Positions 8,204 to 15,294 of a stretch of DNA of 64,000 nucleotides are shown in pieces. The position numbers and the translations under genes were made by a program. How positions within the stretch are numbered: position 1 is the first letter of the stretch; every line of letters starts with the position of its first letter. The notes under the pieces were generated by a model. That model searched no databases. It had not been told where the DNA came from and worked only from the letters and a program-made list of their open reading frames with translations. Origin of the DNA: Mycetocola manganoxydans (lineage in GTDB: Bacteria; Actinomycetota; Actinomycetes; Actinomycetales; Microbacteriaceae); the NCBI RefSeq assembly GCF_003667545.1, contig NZ_RCUV01000001.1:62001-126000 (forward strand), given 5' to 3'.

Positions 8204-10249
8204 ATGCGGGCACGCTCACTCTGGGTTCTTGCAGCGCTGACAGCCGGCCTCGTCCTGGGAACGCCAGCGGCGGCGATCGCGGCAGAGCCCGTGGATCTTC
8301 CGTCCGGCCGGGTGCTCGACGAGTCCGGTGTGCTGAGCGGCACAGACGAGGAAGCCATCGAGTCAGCGGTCGAGTCCCTCAACAGCGAGACGGGCGCCGA
8401 CCTCTGGGTTGTCTACGTCGACACCTTCGAGAACCCGACGGATGCCGCAGAGTGGACGAACACGACGGCCGAGGCAAACGGGCTCGGTCCGGCGCAGTAT
8501 CTGCTCGCCGTCGCCACCGAGCAGCGGAGCTACTATCTCTCCGGTGCCACCGATGGCCCGGTCAGCGACGACCAGATCGGCGAGATCGAGCAGCGACTGG
8601 TGCAGCCGCGACTGAGCGACGGCGACTGGGGCGGCGCCGGTGTCGCAGCGGCGAACGGACTGCAGAGCGCCATCTCGGGCGACGATGTCTCCGCTGCCCC
8701 AGGCGGAAGCGGCTTCCCCGGGGGTGGGCTGATCATCGCCGGCATCGCGGTGCTCGCCATCATCGTGCTCGTCGTCCTGATGAGACGCCGCTCCACGAAA
8801 AAGCACGAGGTGAATCCCCGTGCCGGTGAACCGGCCGAACTCGCGGCCGTCTCGACGGAGGATCTGCAGCGCCAGGCCGGAAGCGCCCTCGTCGACACCG
8901 ACGACGCCGTGAAGACCAGCCAGGAAGAACTGGGCTTCGCCGTCGCCCAGTACGGAGAAGAGACGGTTGCGTCGTTCCGTGCGGCTATCGCCACCGCGTC
9001 CGAGAACCTGTCGCGCGCCTTCACGATCCGGCAGAAACTCTCCGATGCCGAACCCGATACCGAACAGCAGATCCGGGCCTGGAACGCAGACATCATCCGC
9101 CTGTGCATCGACGCGAACGCAGCCCTCGACCGGGAGGCCGCGGCGTTCGATGAGCTTCGGCAGCTCGAGAACAACGCTCCCGCTGCCGTTGCCGGTCTCC
9201 GGGCCGAGCACGCCCAGGTCAGCGCCCGCCTGTCCGCGGCTGCCGGCACGCTCGAAACCCTGGGCACTCGCTTCGACTCGGCCGCGCTCAGCACGGTCGC
9301 CGACAATGTGGAGCAAGCGGGTGAACGGCTGACCTTCGCGTCCACAACGCTCGACGCCGCCGACGAAGACATCGCGGCGAATCAGCTCAGCGAGGCTGCC
9401 GTCGACATCCGGGCGGCCGAGGAATCGATCGACCAGGCGGGGATCCTTCTGGACGCCATCGACAAACTGGGCTCTGATCTCGATGCCGCAGACGGCTCGA
9501 TCGCCGATGTGCTCGCCGACCTGCGAAGTGACCTCCAGCTCGCCCGGTCGCAGCCCGATCCTGACGGCTCGCTCGTCAATGTCATCTCTGCGACCGAAGG
9601 CGCTATCGCCGACGTCGAGCAGCGCCGGTCCGGCGTCCACAATCCGCTCAACCTGCTGCAGCGCCTCGAAGCCGCAAACACCGCGATCGACGGCATTCTC
9701 CAGCGGGTGCGCGACGCACAGGCACAGTTCCAGCGCGCCCAGTCCCAACTCGGACACGCCATCTCCTCCGCGAGCGCGCAGGTCTCCGCCGCCGAGGATT
9801 ACATCGTTGCCCGCAGAGGGGCCGTCGGACCCGACGCGCGAACGAGACTGGCCGAAGCGGGACGCAACCTCGTGCAGGCGCAGCAGGCAGCAGCATCCGA
9901 CCCCGTCTCTGCCCTCGCATACGCCCAGACCTCGCACCAGCTCGCCCGGGCCGCGATCGACTCGGCCCAGTCTGACGTCTCCGGGTTCGGGATGTCCGGT
10001 GGCTACGGCGGGATGCTCGGTGGCGGCCAGCAGCAATCGGGGAACGGCATGATGGGTGCCATTCTCGGCGGGATCATCATCAATTCGGTTCTCGGCGGAG
10101 GCGGCCGCTCAAGCGGTGGCTTCGGTGGCGGTTTCGGAGGCGGTGGCTTCGGCGGCGGCTTCGGAGGCGGCGGCCGGTCGAGTGGCCGGAGTGCAGGAAG
10201 TTTCGGCGGGGGCGGCACCCGCTCACGCCGGGGTGGTGGGCGTTTCTGA
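8204..10249 (+). CDS. TPM-domain membrane protein with coiled-coil and Gly-rich tail
   Basis: The 681-residue protein has a signal peptide (1-27, AIAA-EP), an extracytoplasmic TPM domain (about 33-160; VLDESGVLS, ADLWVVYVDTF), one membrane segment at about 175-194 followed by RRR, then about 430 cytoplasmic residues of Ala/Glu/Leu-rich helix with coiled-coil character. The tail of about 70 residues is almost only Gly, Phe, Ser and Arg. TPM domains occur in photosystem repair protein TLP18.3 and in membrane-anchored YgcG-like proteins. The next gene, 40 bases on, is pspA, so a joint role in membrane stress is a fair inference. The start at ATG 8204 gives the complete signal peptide. Confidence 0.85.
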   Translation: MRARSLWVLAALTAGLVLGTPAAAIAAEPVDLPSGRVLDESGVLSGTDEEAIESAVESLNSETGADLWVVYVDTFENPTDAAEWTNTTAEANGLGPAQYLLAVATEQRSYYLSGATDGPVSDDQIGEIEQRLVQPRLSDGDWGGAGVAAANGLQSAISGDDVSAAPGGSGFPGGGLIIAGIAVLAIIVLVVLMRRRSTKKHEVNPRAGEPAELAAVSTEDLQRQAGSALVDTDDAVKTSQEELGFAVAQYGEETVASFRAAIATASENLSRAFTIRQKLSDAEPDTEQQIRAWNADIIRLCIDANAALDREAAAFDELRQLENNAPAAVAGLRAEHAQVSARLSAAAGTLETLGTRFDSAALSTVADNVEQAGERLTFASTTLDAADEDIAANQLSEAAVDIRAAEESIDQAGILLDAIDKLGSDLDAADGSIADVLADLRSDLQLARSQPDPDGSLVNVISATEGAIADVEQRRSGVHNPLNLLQRLEAANTAIDGILQRVRDAQAQFQRAQSQLGHAISSASAQVSAAEDYIVARRGAVGPDARTRLAEAGRNLVQAQQAAASDPVSALAYAQTSHQLARAAIDSAQSDVSGFGMSGGYGGMLGGGQQQSGNGMMGAILGGIIINSVLGGGGRSSGGFGGGFGGGGFGGGFGGGGRSSGRSAGSFGGGGTRSRRGGGRF

Positions 10250-10289
10250 CGCCCATCGGACATATCAATACCGATCGGAAGGAAGAATC

Positions 10290-11078
10290 ATGACCAAACA
10301 GTCGATCTTCGGGCGCATCGCGCAACTGGCGAAGGCGAACATCAACGCGCTCATCGACCAGGCGGAAGACCCGCAGCTCATGCTCGACCAGATGGTGCGC
10401 GACTACACCAACAGCATCGCCGACGCGGAGAGCGCCATCGCAGAGACCATCGGCAACCTGCGTCTGCTCGAAGAGGACCACGCCGAAGACGTGCGTGCAG
10501 CGAGCGACTGGGGCAACAAGGCCCTCGCCGCGAGCCGTAAGGCCGACGAGTACCGTTCGGCGGGCAATGCCGGCGACGCCGACAAGTTCGACAACCTCGC
10601 GAAGGTCGCCCTGCAGCGCCAGATCACCTCGGAGAACGAGGCGAAGATGGCCGAGCCGCAGATCGCGTCGCAGACCCAGGTCGTCGACCAGCTGAAGAAC
10701 GGCCTCAACGGCATGAAGCAAAAGCTTGAACAGCTCAAGTCGAAGCGCAGCGAACTCGTCGCGCGGTCGAAGACCGCCGAGGCGCAGAAGAAGGTGGCCG
10801 ACGCCGTCAAGAGCATCGACATCATGGACCCGACCAGCGAGGTCAGCCGTTTCGAGGACAAAATCCGTCGTGAAGAAGCGAAGGTCCGCGGTCAGCAGGA
10901 GCTCGCCGCATCCAGCCTTGACGCGCAGTTCGAGTCGCTCGAGGACATCGGAGAACTGACCGAGGTCGAAGCCCGGCTCGCCGCTATGAAGTCGGGCGGC
11001 TCGGCCGCTGTCTCCGGCTCGCAGTCCCAGCCCGCGGTCGAGGCGACCCAGACCGCGCCGTACACGCCGAACCAGTAG
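10290..11078 (+). CDS. PspA/IM30 family protein
   Basis: The 262-residue protein begins with an amphipathic helix (SIFGRIAQLAKANINALID) and is nearly all helix with heptad character from about 25 to 215, including the family phrases EDPQLMLDQMVRDY and EEARVRG-like EEAKVRGQQELA. PspA/IM30/Vipp1 proteins are ESCRT-III-like and coat damaged inner membrane. The C-terminal 40 residues are a disordered Ser/Gln/Pro tail. GGAAGGAAG precedes ATG 10290. It follows the TPM gene by 40 bases and ends at a strong terminator, so the two form one operon. Confidence 0.92.
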   Translation: MTKQSIFGRIAQLAKANINALIDQAEDPQLMLDQMVRDYTNSIADAESAIAETIGNLRLLEEDHAEDVRAASDWGNKALAASRKADEYRSAGNAGDADKFDNLAKVALQRQITSENEAKMAEPQIASQTQVVDQLKNGLNGMKQKLEQLKSKRSELVARSKTAEAQKKVADAVKSIDIMDPTSEVSRFEDKIRREEAKVRGQQELAASSLDAQFESLEDIGELTEVEARLAAMKSGGSAAVSGSQSQPAVEATQTAPYTPNQ

Positions 11079-11099
11079 TTCGCACCGGCGAATTGCCCG

Positions 11100-11137
11100 G
11101 ACCCCGGGACGGATGCTCCGGCATCCGTCCCGGGGTC
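11100..11137. terminator. Bidirectional terminator between pspA and the C26 gene
   Basis: A perfect 17 bp stem (GACCCCGGGACGGATGC) with TCCG loop lies between convergent stops at 11078 and 11154. T-tracts are absent on both sides, as is common in actinobacteria. Confidence 0.8.
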
Positions 11138-11153
11138 CGTCGCGTTCGTTGGG

Positions 11154-11906
11154 TCAGGCGATTTCGAGCAGGGCGTCGGTCTGCACGGCGAGGCCGTCGA
11201 GGAGAACACGGAGCTGGCCGGCAGGCGCGAGCAGAGCCTCCGGGTGCCACTGCACGCCGGTGATCGGAAGATCGCGGTGTTCGATCGCTTCGATGTGGCC
11301 GTCATGTGCCCAGCCGACGGCCTGAAGACCGAGGCCGAGGCGGTCGACGACCTGGTGGTGAGCACTCTGGACGACGATGTGGTCGCTCCCGAAACGGTCA
11401 CGGAGAGTGCTCGACACCGCCAGCCGCACCGGGTGCTCGACGAGGGCGTATTCGACGGGCAGGTCGACGTTGCGGTGACCCGCGTCGTCGACGTGCTGGA
11501 GAAGGGTTCCCCCGAGGGCGACGTTGATCACCTGGTGGCCCCGGCAGATGCCGAGGAGCGGGAGGCCGCGAGTCACGGCGAACCGGACAAGTTCGATCTG
11601 GGCAGCGTCAGCGACCTCGAAGTGCTCGCCTTCGCCCTCGTACCCGCGTTCGCCGTCGTAGAACCGTGGGTCGATGTCTTCGCCGCCCATGATGACGACG
11701 GCGTCGACATCGCGGGCGGCCTGCAGCAGGCCGTCGACGCCGATGTCCGCTGCGGAGACCTGGTTGACGTCCCAGCCCGAGTCGCGCGCCTCGGCAGCGG
11801 CCCGATCGATCATCGTGCGGACGTAAGCGTCGTAGGCGGGAGAGTTCTCGCGTTGCTCGGTCACCTCGACCATGACGAGGCGGCGCCCGGTGCTGTTCTC
11901 GATCAT
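11154..11906 (-). CDS. Gamma-glutamyl-gamma-aminobutyrate hydrolase-type (peptidase C26) protein
   Basis: The 250-residue protein is a class I glutamine amidotransferase-like hydrolase. The nucleophile is Cys121 in GICRGHQ, and the His221/Glu223 pair is in QWHPEA. MGGEDIDP (73-80) is the C26/PuuD version of the substrate loop. In other bacteria PuuD hydrolyses gamma-glutamyl-GABA during putrescine use; no other putrescine genes are visible here, so the substrate is open. ATG 11906 has GGAGG a few bases upstream; the longer frame to 11993 lacks such a signal. It diverges from the arginase-like gene. Confidence 0.88.
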   Translation of the reverse strand: MIENSTGRRLVMVEVTEQRENSPAYDAYVRTMIDRAAAEARDSGWDVNQVSAADIGVDGLLQAARDVDAVVIMGGEDIDPRFYDGERGYEGEGEHFEVADAAQIELVRFAVTRGLPLLGICRGHQVINVALGGTLLQHVDDAGHRNVDLPVEYALVEHPVRLAVSSTLRDRFGSDHIVVQSAHHQVVDRLGLGLQAVGWAHDGHIEAIEHRDLPITGVQWHPEALLAPAGQLRVLLDGLAVQTDALLEIA

Positions 11907-12035
11907 CCGGGCTCCTCCCCGCTCGCGTGGCAACCCCTCCATTCTGCCTTGCCGGCGCGCCTTGTGCCACGACAGCGAAACGCGACGCAACACAGCGGAT
12001 TTGTGCGGAGTTCGCTCCGCGCCGTCGAAACCTTG

Positions 12036-12041
12036 GATACT
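12036..12041 (+). promoter_or_regulatory. -10 hexamer of the arginase-like gene (leaderless)
   Basis: GATACT lies six bases before ATG 12048. Confidence 0.5.
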
Positions 12042-12047
12042 AAGGGG

Positions 12048-12863
12048 ATGGCGACTTTCGTGGTTGTGCCCGCGTGGCAGGGTTCCGGTTCATCCCGCGC
12101 GATGCGGCTCATCGACGGAGCAGAGGCCATCCGGGGAGACCTTCCCTCCACGGCGACGACCGTCGTCGATGTCCCGCCCGAGGCCGGGGACTCCCTCGAC
12201 AGCGGCGTCAACCGCCTGTCGTCACTGCGCATCATCCGGGAACGTCAGGACGCCGTGCTCCGTGCCGCGACCGGCCCGGTGATCACCGTCGGAGGCGGAT
12301 GCTCGGTCGAGCTCGCCGCCATCAACGCCGTGCTCTCGGCGAACGACGACACGTGCGTGCTCTGGTTCGACGCCCACCCAGACCTCAACACCCCCGAGAG
12401 CTCGCCATCGGGATCCTTCGACGGCATGGTCCTGCGTGCCCTCCTCGGCGGCGTTCAGGAACTCGCCCCAAAAACTCCGCTCTCTCCCGAGCGCGTGATC
12501 ATGATCGGTGCCCGCGACGTCGACCAGGGCGAACAGGACTGCCTCGACGACACCGGTATGCGGATGCTGTCGGTCGAGGACGCGACGCCAGACGCCGTGA
12601 TCGAGGCGGTCGCGGCATCCGGTGCATCAAAGGTGTACGTTCACGTCGACCTCGACGTGCTCGACCCCGCCGACATCGCCGGCACGGACTGGGCCGAACC
12701 GTTCGGGCTCCCCGCCGCGACCCTCGTGGAACTGATCGGCGCCGTGAAGGGGAAGTTCGGGTTCTCCGGAGGCGGAATCACCGGGTTCGCCCCGGCGAGT
12801 TCCGCGCACGCCGTCGACGACCTCGGTACCATCCTGAGAATCCTCGGCGCTCTCGCCCGCTGA
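12048..12863 (+). CDS. Arginase/agmatinase-superfamily protein with altered first metal motif
   Basis: The 271-residue protein has the ureohydrolase fold motifs DAHPD (108-112) and VDLDVLDP (200-207), which supply Asp and His ligands for the two manganese ions. The first motif, usually GGDHS, reads GGGCS (82-86): the metal-ligand His is Cys85 and the Asp is Gly. Related actinobacterial proteins with Cys at this position exist, so the change may mark a subfamily. Whether it hydrolyses arginine, agmatine or another guanidino compound cannot be told. No urea or polyamine genes are nearby. A leaderless promoter supports ATG 12048. Confidence 0.82.
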   Translation: MATFVVVPAWQGSGSSRAMRLIDGAEAIRGDLPSTATTVVDVPPEAGDSLDSGVNRLSSLRIIRERQDAVLRAATGPVITVGGGCSVELAAINAVLSANDDTCVLWFDAHPDLNTPESSPSGSFDGMVLRALLGGVQELAPKTPLSPERVIMIGARDVDQGEQDCLDDTGMRMLSVEDATPDAVIEAVAASGASKVYVHVDLDVLDPADIAGTDWAEPFGLPAATLVELIGAVKGKFGFSGGGITGFAPASSAHAVDDLGTILRILGALAR

Positions 12864-12888
12864 CTGTGCGCGACGCGCGCGGGATCGA

Positions 12889-12894
12889 TAGCCT
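12889..12894 (+). promoter_or_regulatory. -10 hexamer before the 12-codon leader ORF
   Basis: TAGCCT, with six bases to ATG 12901. The transcript would begin at that ATG, so the leader ORF rather than the downstream gene takes the 5' end. Confidence 0.5.
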
Positions 12895-12900
12895 CAGAGG

Positions 12901-12939
12901 ATGAGTGTTCCCGTAGAGAAGTCTCGGCAGAAACGATGA
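12901..12939 (+). CDS. Putative 12-residue leader peptide coupled to the HExxH gene
   Basis: ATG 12901 opens a 12-codon reading (MSVPVEKSRQKR) whose TGA shares the ATGA overlap with the start of the next gene at 12936. A -10 hexamer six bases before its ATG implies leaderless translation followed by re-initiation. It is too short for homology support, so the evidence is positional only. Confidence 0.35.
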   Translation: MSVPVEKSRQKR

Positions 12940-13325
12940 AGCGGGTTCTCTTCGACTCCCCCGTCAGTCGCCTCGGTTACCTGTACGCCAACCTCGTCGG
13001 TCTCATCTGGGGTGCGATCTGGTCGACCGGCCCCGTCGAGCGCCGCAACGGTCTGTGGGTGTTCACCGGCATGCCGAACTGGACGTTCGGCCGCGGCGGA
13101 TCCTGCGTCGGCGGCTGCTACCTCACCCGCACGAACGTGTCGGACGACGTCCTCGAGCACGAGGCCGTCCACAAACGCCAATGGCAACGCTATGGGATGG
13201 TTTTCCCGCTCCTGTACCTCGCGGCGGGCACGAACCCGCTCGAGAACCGGTTCGAAATCGAAGCCGGACTGGAGAAGGGCGGCTACCTTCCCCGCCGACG
13301 CAAGCGCCTTCCGCGATCGGTATGA
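12936..13325 (+). CDS. Small conserved protein with HEAVH metal motif
   Basis: The 129-residue protein is not assigned to a family I can name with confidence. Visible are a hydrophobic stretch at about 13-30, CVGGC at 57-61, HEAVH at 75-79 (HExxH, as in zinc metallopeptidases), a second hydrophobic stretch at 88-98, and ENRFEIEAG with Glu residues at 103-110 that could be a third ligand. The tail is very basic (RRRKRLPR). Short proteins of this type in Microbacteriaceae are sometimes labelled Fe-S oxidoreductase without support. The stop overlaps the start of the LLM oxidoreductase (ATGA), so the two are co-translated. Confidence 0.7.
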   Translation: MKRVLFDSPVSRLGYLYANLVGLIWGAIWSTGPVERRNGLWVFTGMPNWTFGRGGSCVGGCYLTRTNVSDDVLEHEAVHKRQWQRYGMVFPLLYLAAGTNPLENRFEIEAGLEKGGYLPRRRKRLPRSV

Positions 13326-14362
13326 CCATGGAGCTCGGTGTCTACACGTTCGGTGATATTCCCAGCGATCCGTCCACAGGGATGCCGGGAACGGCCGGGG
13401 CGCAACTGGCGAACACGATGGAATGGATCCGGCTCGCGGATGATTCCGGGCTGGACTGGTTCGGCATCGGAGAACACCACCGACCGGAATACTCGATCAC
13501 CTCACCGGCGATCATCCTCGCGGCAGCCGCGACCGCAACGAAGCGGATCCGCCTGTCGAGCGCGGTCACCGTGCTGTCGACCGAGGACCCGGTGCGCGTG
13601 TTCCAGCAGTTCGCGACGATCGACCTTCTCTCCAACGGCAGGGTCGAGCTCGCCGCCGGCCGCGGCTCTTTCATCGAATCGTTCCCGCTGTTCGGTGCGA
13701 ACCTCGCCGACTACGACGAACTGTACGAAGAGAAACTCGCGCTTCTGCTCGAAATCAATGCCAACGAGCGCGTCACGTGGAGAGGCAAGTTCCGTCCGCC
13801 CCTCGACGATGCGTTGATCCTGCCCCGGCCGCTGACGGGAAAGCTCGACATCTGGATCGCGACAGGAGGAAATCCTGAGTCGTCGATGCGCGCCGGGTAC
13901 CTCGGGCTCCCGGTCAACTATGCAATCATCGGTGGCTATCCGGAGCAGTTCGCGCCGCTCGCCGCGCTGTACCGCGAGTCCGGGCGAAAAGCGGGCCACG
14001 CGGCATCCGACCTGCGTGTCGCGGTGTCTGGCCCCGGTTTCATCGCCCCCACGAGCCAGGAAGCGAAGGACACGTTCTTTCCGTACTGGAAGCGGTCGAT
14101 GGCGAAGATCGCCGCCGAACGCGGGTTCACCGCCCCCAGCAGGCTGGGCTACGACAGCCAGACCGCGAAACGCGGGGCGATCTTCGCCGGCAGCCCGAAC
14201 GAAGTGGCGGACAAGATCCTCACGCTCCATTCCCACCTCGGCCACGACCGGCAGGCGTTGCAGATGGACTGGTCGGGGATGCCGCACGACCTGGTAATGC
14301 GATCGATCGAGCTGCTCGCGACCGAGGTGCTCCCGCAGGTTCGCGCCGAGCTCGAAGGCTAG
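13322..14362 (+). CDS. LLM-class flavin-dependent oxidoreductase
   Basis: The 346-residue protein is a luciferase-like TIM barrel. Typical phrases are WFGIGEHHRPEY near 54-65, LSSAVTVLSTEDPVRVFQQFATIDLLSNGR and ELAAGRGSF. Members use FMN or F420; the GEHH-type loop is usual for the FMN-dependent bacterial luciferase group, but the cofactor is not settled by sequence. ATG 13322 overlaps the upstream stop by four bases; ATG 13328 is a second choice. It ends one base before the stop of the convergent aldo/keto reductase gene. The substrate is unknown. Confidence 0.9.
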   Translation: MTMELGVYTFGDIPSDPSTGMPGTAGAQLANTMEWIRLADDSGLDWFGIGEHHRPEYSITSPAIILAAAATATKRIRLSSAVTVLSTEDPVRVFQQFATIDLLSNGRVELAAGRGSFIESFPLFGANLADYDELYEEKLALLLEINANERVTWRGKFRPPLDDALILPRPLTGKLDIWIATGGNPESSMRAGYLGLPVNYAIIGGYPEQFAPLAALYRESGRKAGHAASDLRVAVSGPGFIAPTSQEAKDTFFPYWKRSMAKIAAERGFTAPSRLGYDSQTAKRGAIFAGSPNEVADKILTLHSHLGHDRQALQMDWSGMPHDLVMRSIELLATEVLPQVRAELEG

Positions 14363-14363
14363 T

Positions 14364-15191
14364 TCAGTCGAGGTCGTCCGGGTCCCTGCCCGTCCGTTCG
14401 CCCGACTCGAGGGTGGCGATACCGGTGATGTCGTCGTCATCGAGCTCGAACCCCAGGACGTCGATGTTCTCGGCGATGCGCGAGGGCGTGACCGACTTTG
14501 GGATCACGACGTTGCCGAGCTGGAGGTGCCAGCGAAGAACGACCTGCGCGGCGCTGACCCCGTGCTTCTGGGCGATCATGTCGAGAGTCGGGTTGTCGAG
14601 GATGCCGCCGCGGGCGAGCGGCGACCATGCTTCGGTGATGATTCCGTGGGCCTCGTGGAACGCCCGGGACTCGGACTGCGGCAGCCACGGGTGTAGTTCG
14701 ATCTGGTTCACGGCCGGCACGATGCTGGTTTCGTCGAACAGTCGCTCGAGGTGGTGAGGGTGGAAGTTGCTCACACCGATGGAACGGGTGCGGCCCTCCT
14801 CCTTCAGCCGCTCGAGCGCCCGCCAGGTGTCGACGTAGCGGTTTTGCGTCGGAGCGGGCCAGTGGATCAGGTACAGGTCGAGCACGTCGACCCCGAGGAG
14901 TTCCATGCTCGTGTCGAATGCACGCAGGGTGCTGTCGAAACCATGGTCCGAGTTCCAGACCTTCGTCGTCAGGTAGAGCTCATCGCGGTCGATTCCACTC
15001 CGCCGGATGCCCTCGCCGACACCTTTCTCGTTGGCGTAGAGGGTCGCTGTGTCGATATGGCGGTACCCGGCGTCGATCGCTGTCGTGACCACATCCGCCA
15101 CCGATTTCTCCGGCACTTTGTACACCCCGAGACCCAGCTGCGGAATGGTCGTGCCGTCGTTCAAGGAAAGAGAGGGAATGCCGGATGCCAT
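14364..15191 (-). CDS. Aldo/keto reductase
   Basis: The 275-residue protein is an NADPH-dependent carbonyl reductase of the AKR5 type (2,5-diketo-gluconate reductase-like). The catalytic tetrad is Asp47, Tyr52, Lys77 and His110 in the motifs GYRHIDTATLYANE, TTKVWN and YLIHWP. The NADP end has VIPKSVTPSRIAEN. ATG 15191 gives the normal length; a CATACT hexamer seven bases upstream is a weak leaderless -10. It diverges from the HNH gene across a region with a DnaA box and a possible SOS box. Confidence 0.95.
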   Translation of the reverse strand: MASGIPSLSLNDGTTIPQLGLGVYKVPEKSVADVVTTAIDAGYRHIDTATLYANEKGVGEGIRRSGIDRDELYLTTKVWNSDHGFDSTLRAFDTSMELLGVDVLDLYLIHWPAPTQNRYVDTWRALERLKEEGRTRSIGVSNFHPHHLERLFDETSIVPAVNQIELHPWLPQSESRAFHEAHGIITEAWSPLARGGILDNPTLDMIAQKHGVSAAQVVLRWHLQLGNVVIPKSVTPSRIAENIDVLGFELDDDDITGIATLESGERTGRDPDDLD

Positions 15192-15234
15192 GGGTCCAAG
15201 TATGGCTGGTCGGTGTGCATTTCTCGCGGTGAAG

Positions 15235-15243
15235 TTATCCACA
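15235..15243 (+). promoter_or_regulatory. Consensus DnaA box
   Basis: TTATCCACA is a perfect match to the DnaA box, between the divergent aldo/keto reductase and HNH genes. A single box does not make an origin, but it could let DnaA act on these promoters. A second perfect box lies at 63771. Confidence 0.5.
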
Positions 15244-15249
15244 GATGTA

Positions 15250-15265
15250 TCGAACATACTTTCGC
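15250..15265 (+). promoter_or_regulatory. Possible LexA (SOS) box overlapping the -35 of the HNH gene
   Basis: TCGAACATACTTTCGC holds CGAA-N6-TTCG, a perfect palindromic core, and differs from the actinobacterial SOS box TCGAAC-N4-GTTCGA at two positions of the second half. With the -10 at 15283-15288 and a 17 bp spacer, the site's right half is the -35 hexamer, so bound LexA would block transcription. Confidence 0.45.
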
Positions 15266-15282
15266 ATGTCAGCGGATTTCGA

Positions 15283-15288
15283 TACACT
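15283..15288 (+). promoter_or_regulatory. -10 hexamer of HNH gene (leaderless)
   Basis: TACACT, six bases before ATG 15295. Confidence 0.5.
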
Positions 15289-15294
15289 GAGGGC

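Noticed and set aside
8363-10036. 557-codon minus-strand frame inside the TPM gene
   Set aside because: It is a shadow of the TPM/coiled-coil gene with no domain or start signal.
10080-10235. Repeats at the end of the TPM gene, possible CRISPR or tandem repeat
   Set aside because: They are GGC-rich codons of a Gly/Phe tail with no spacer structure.
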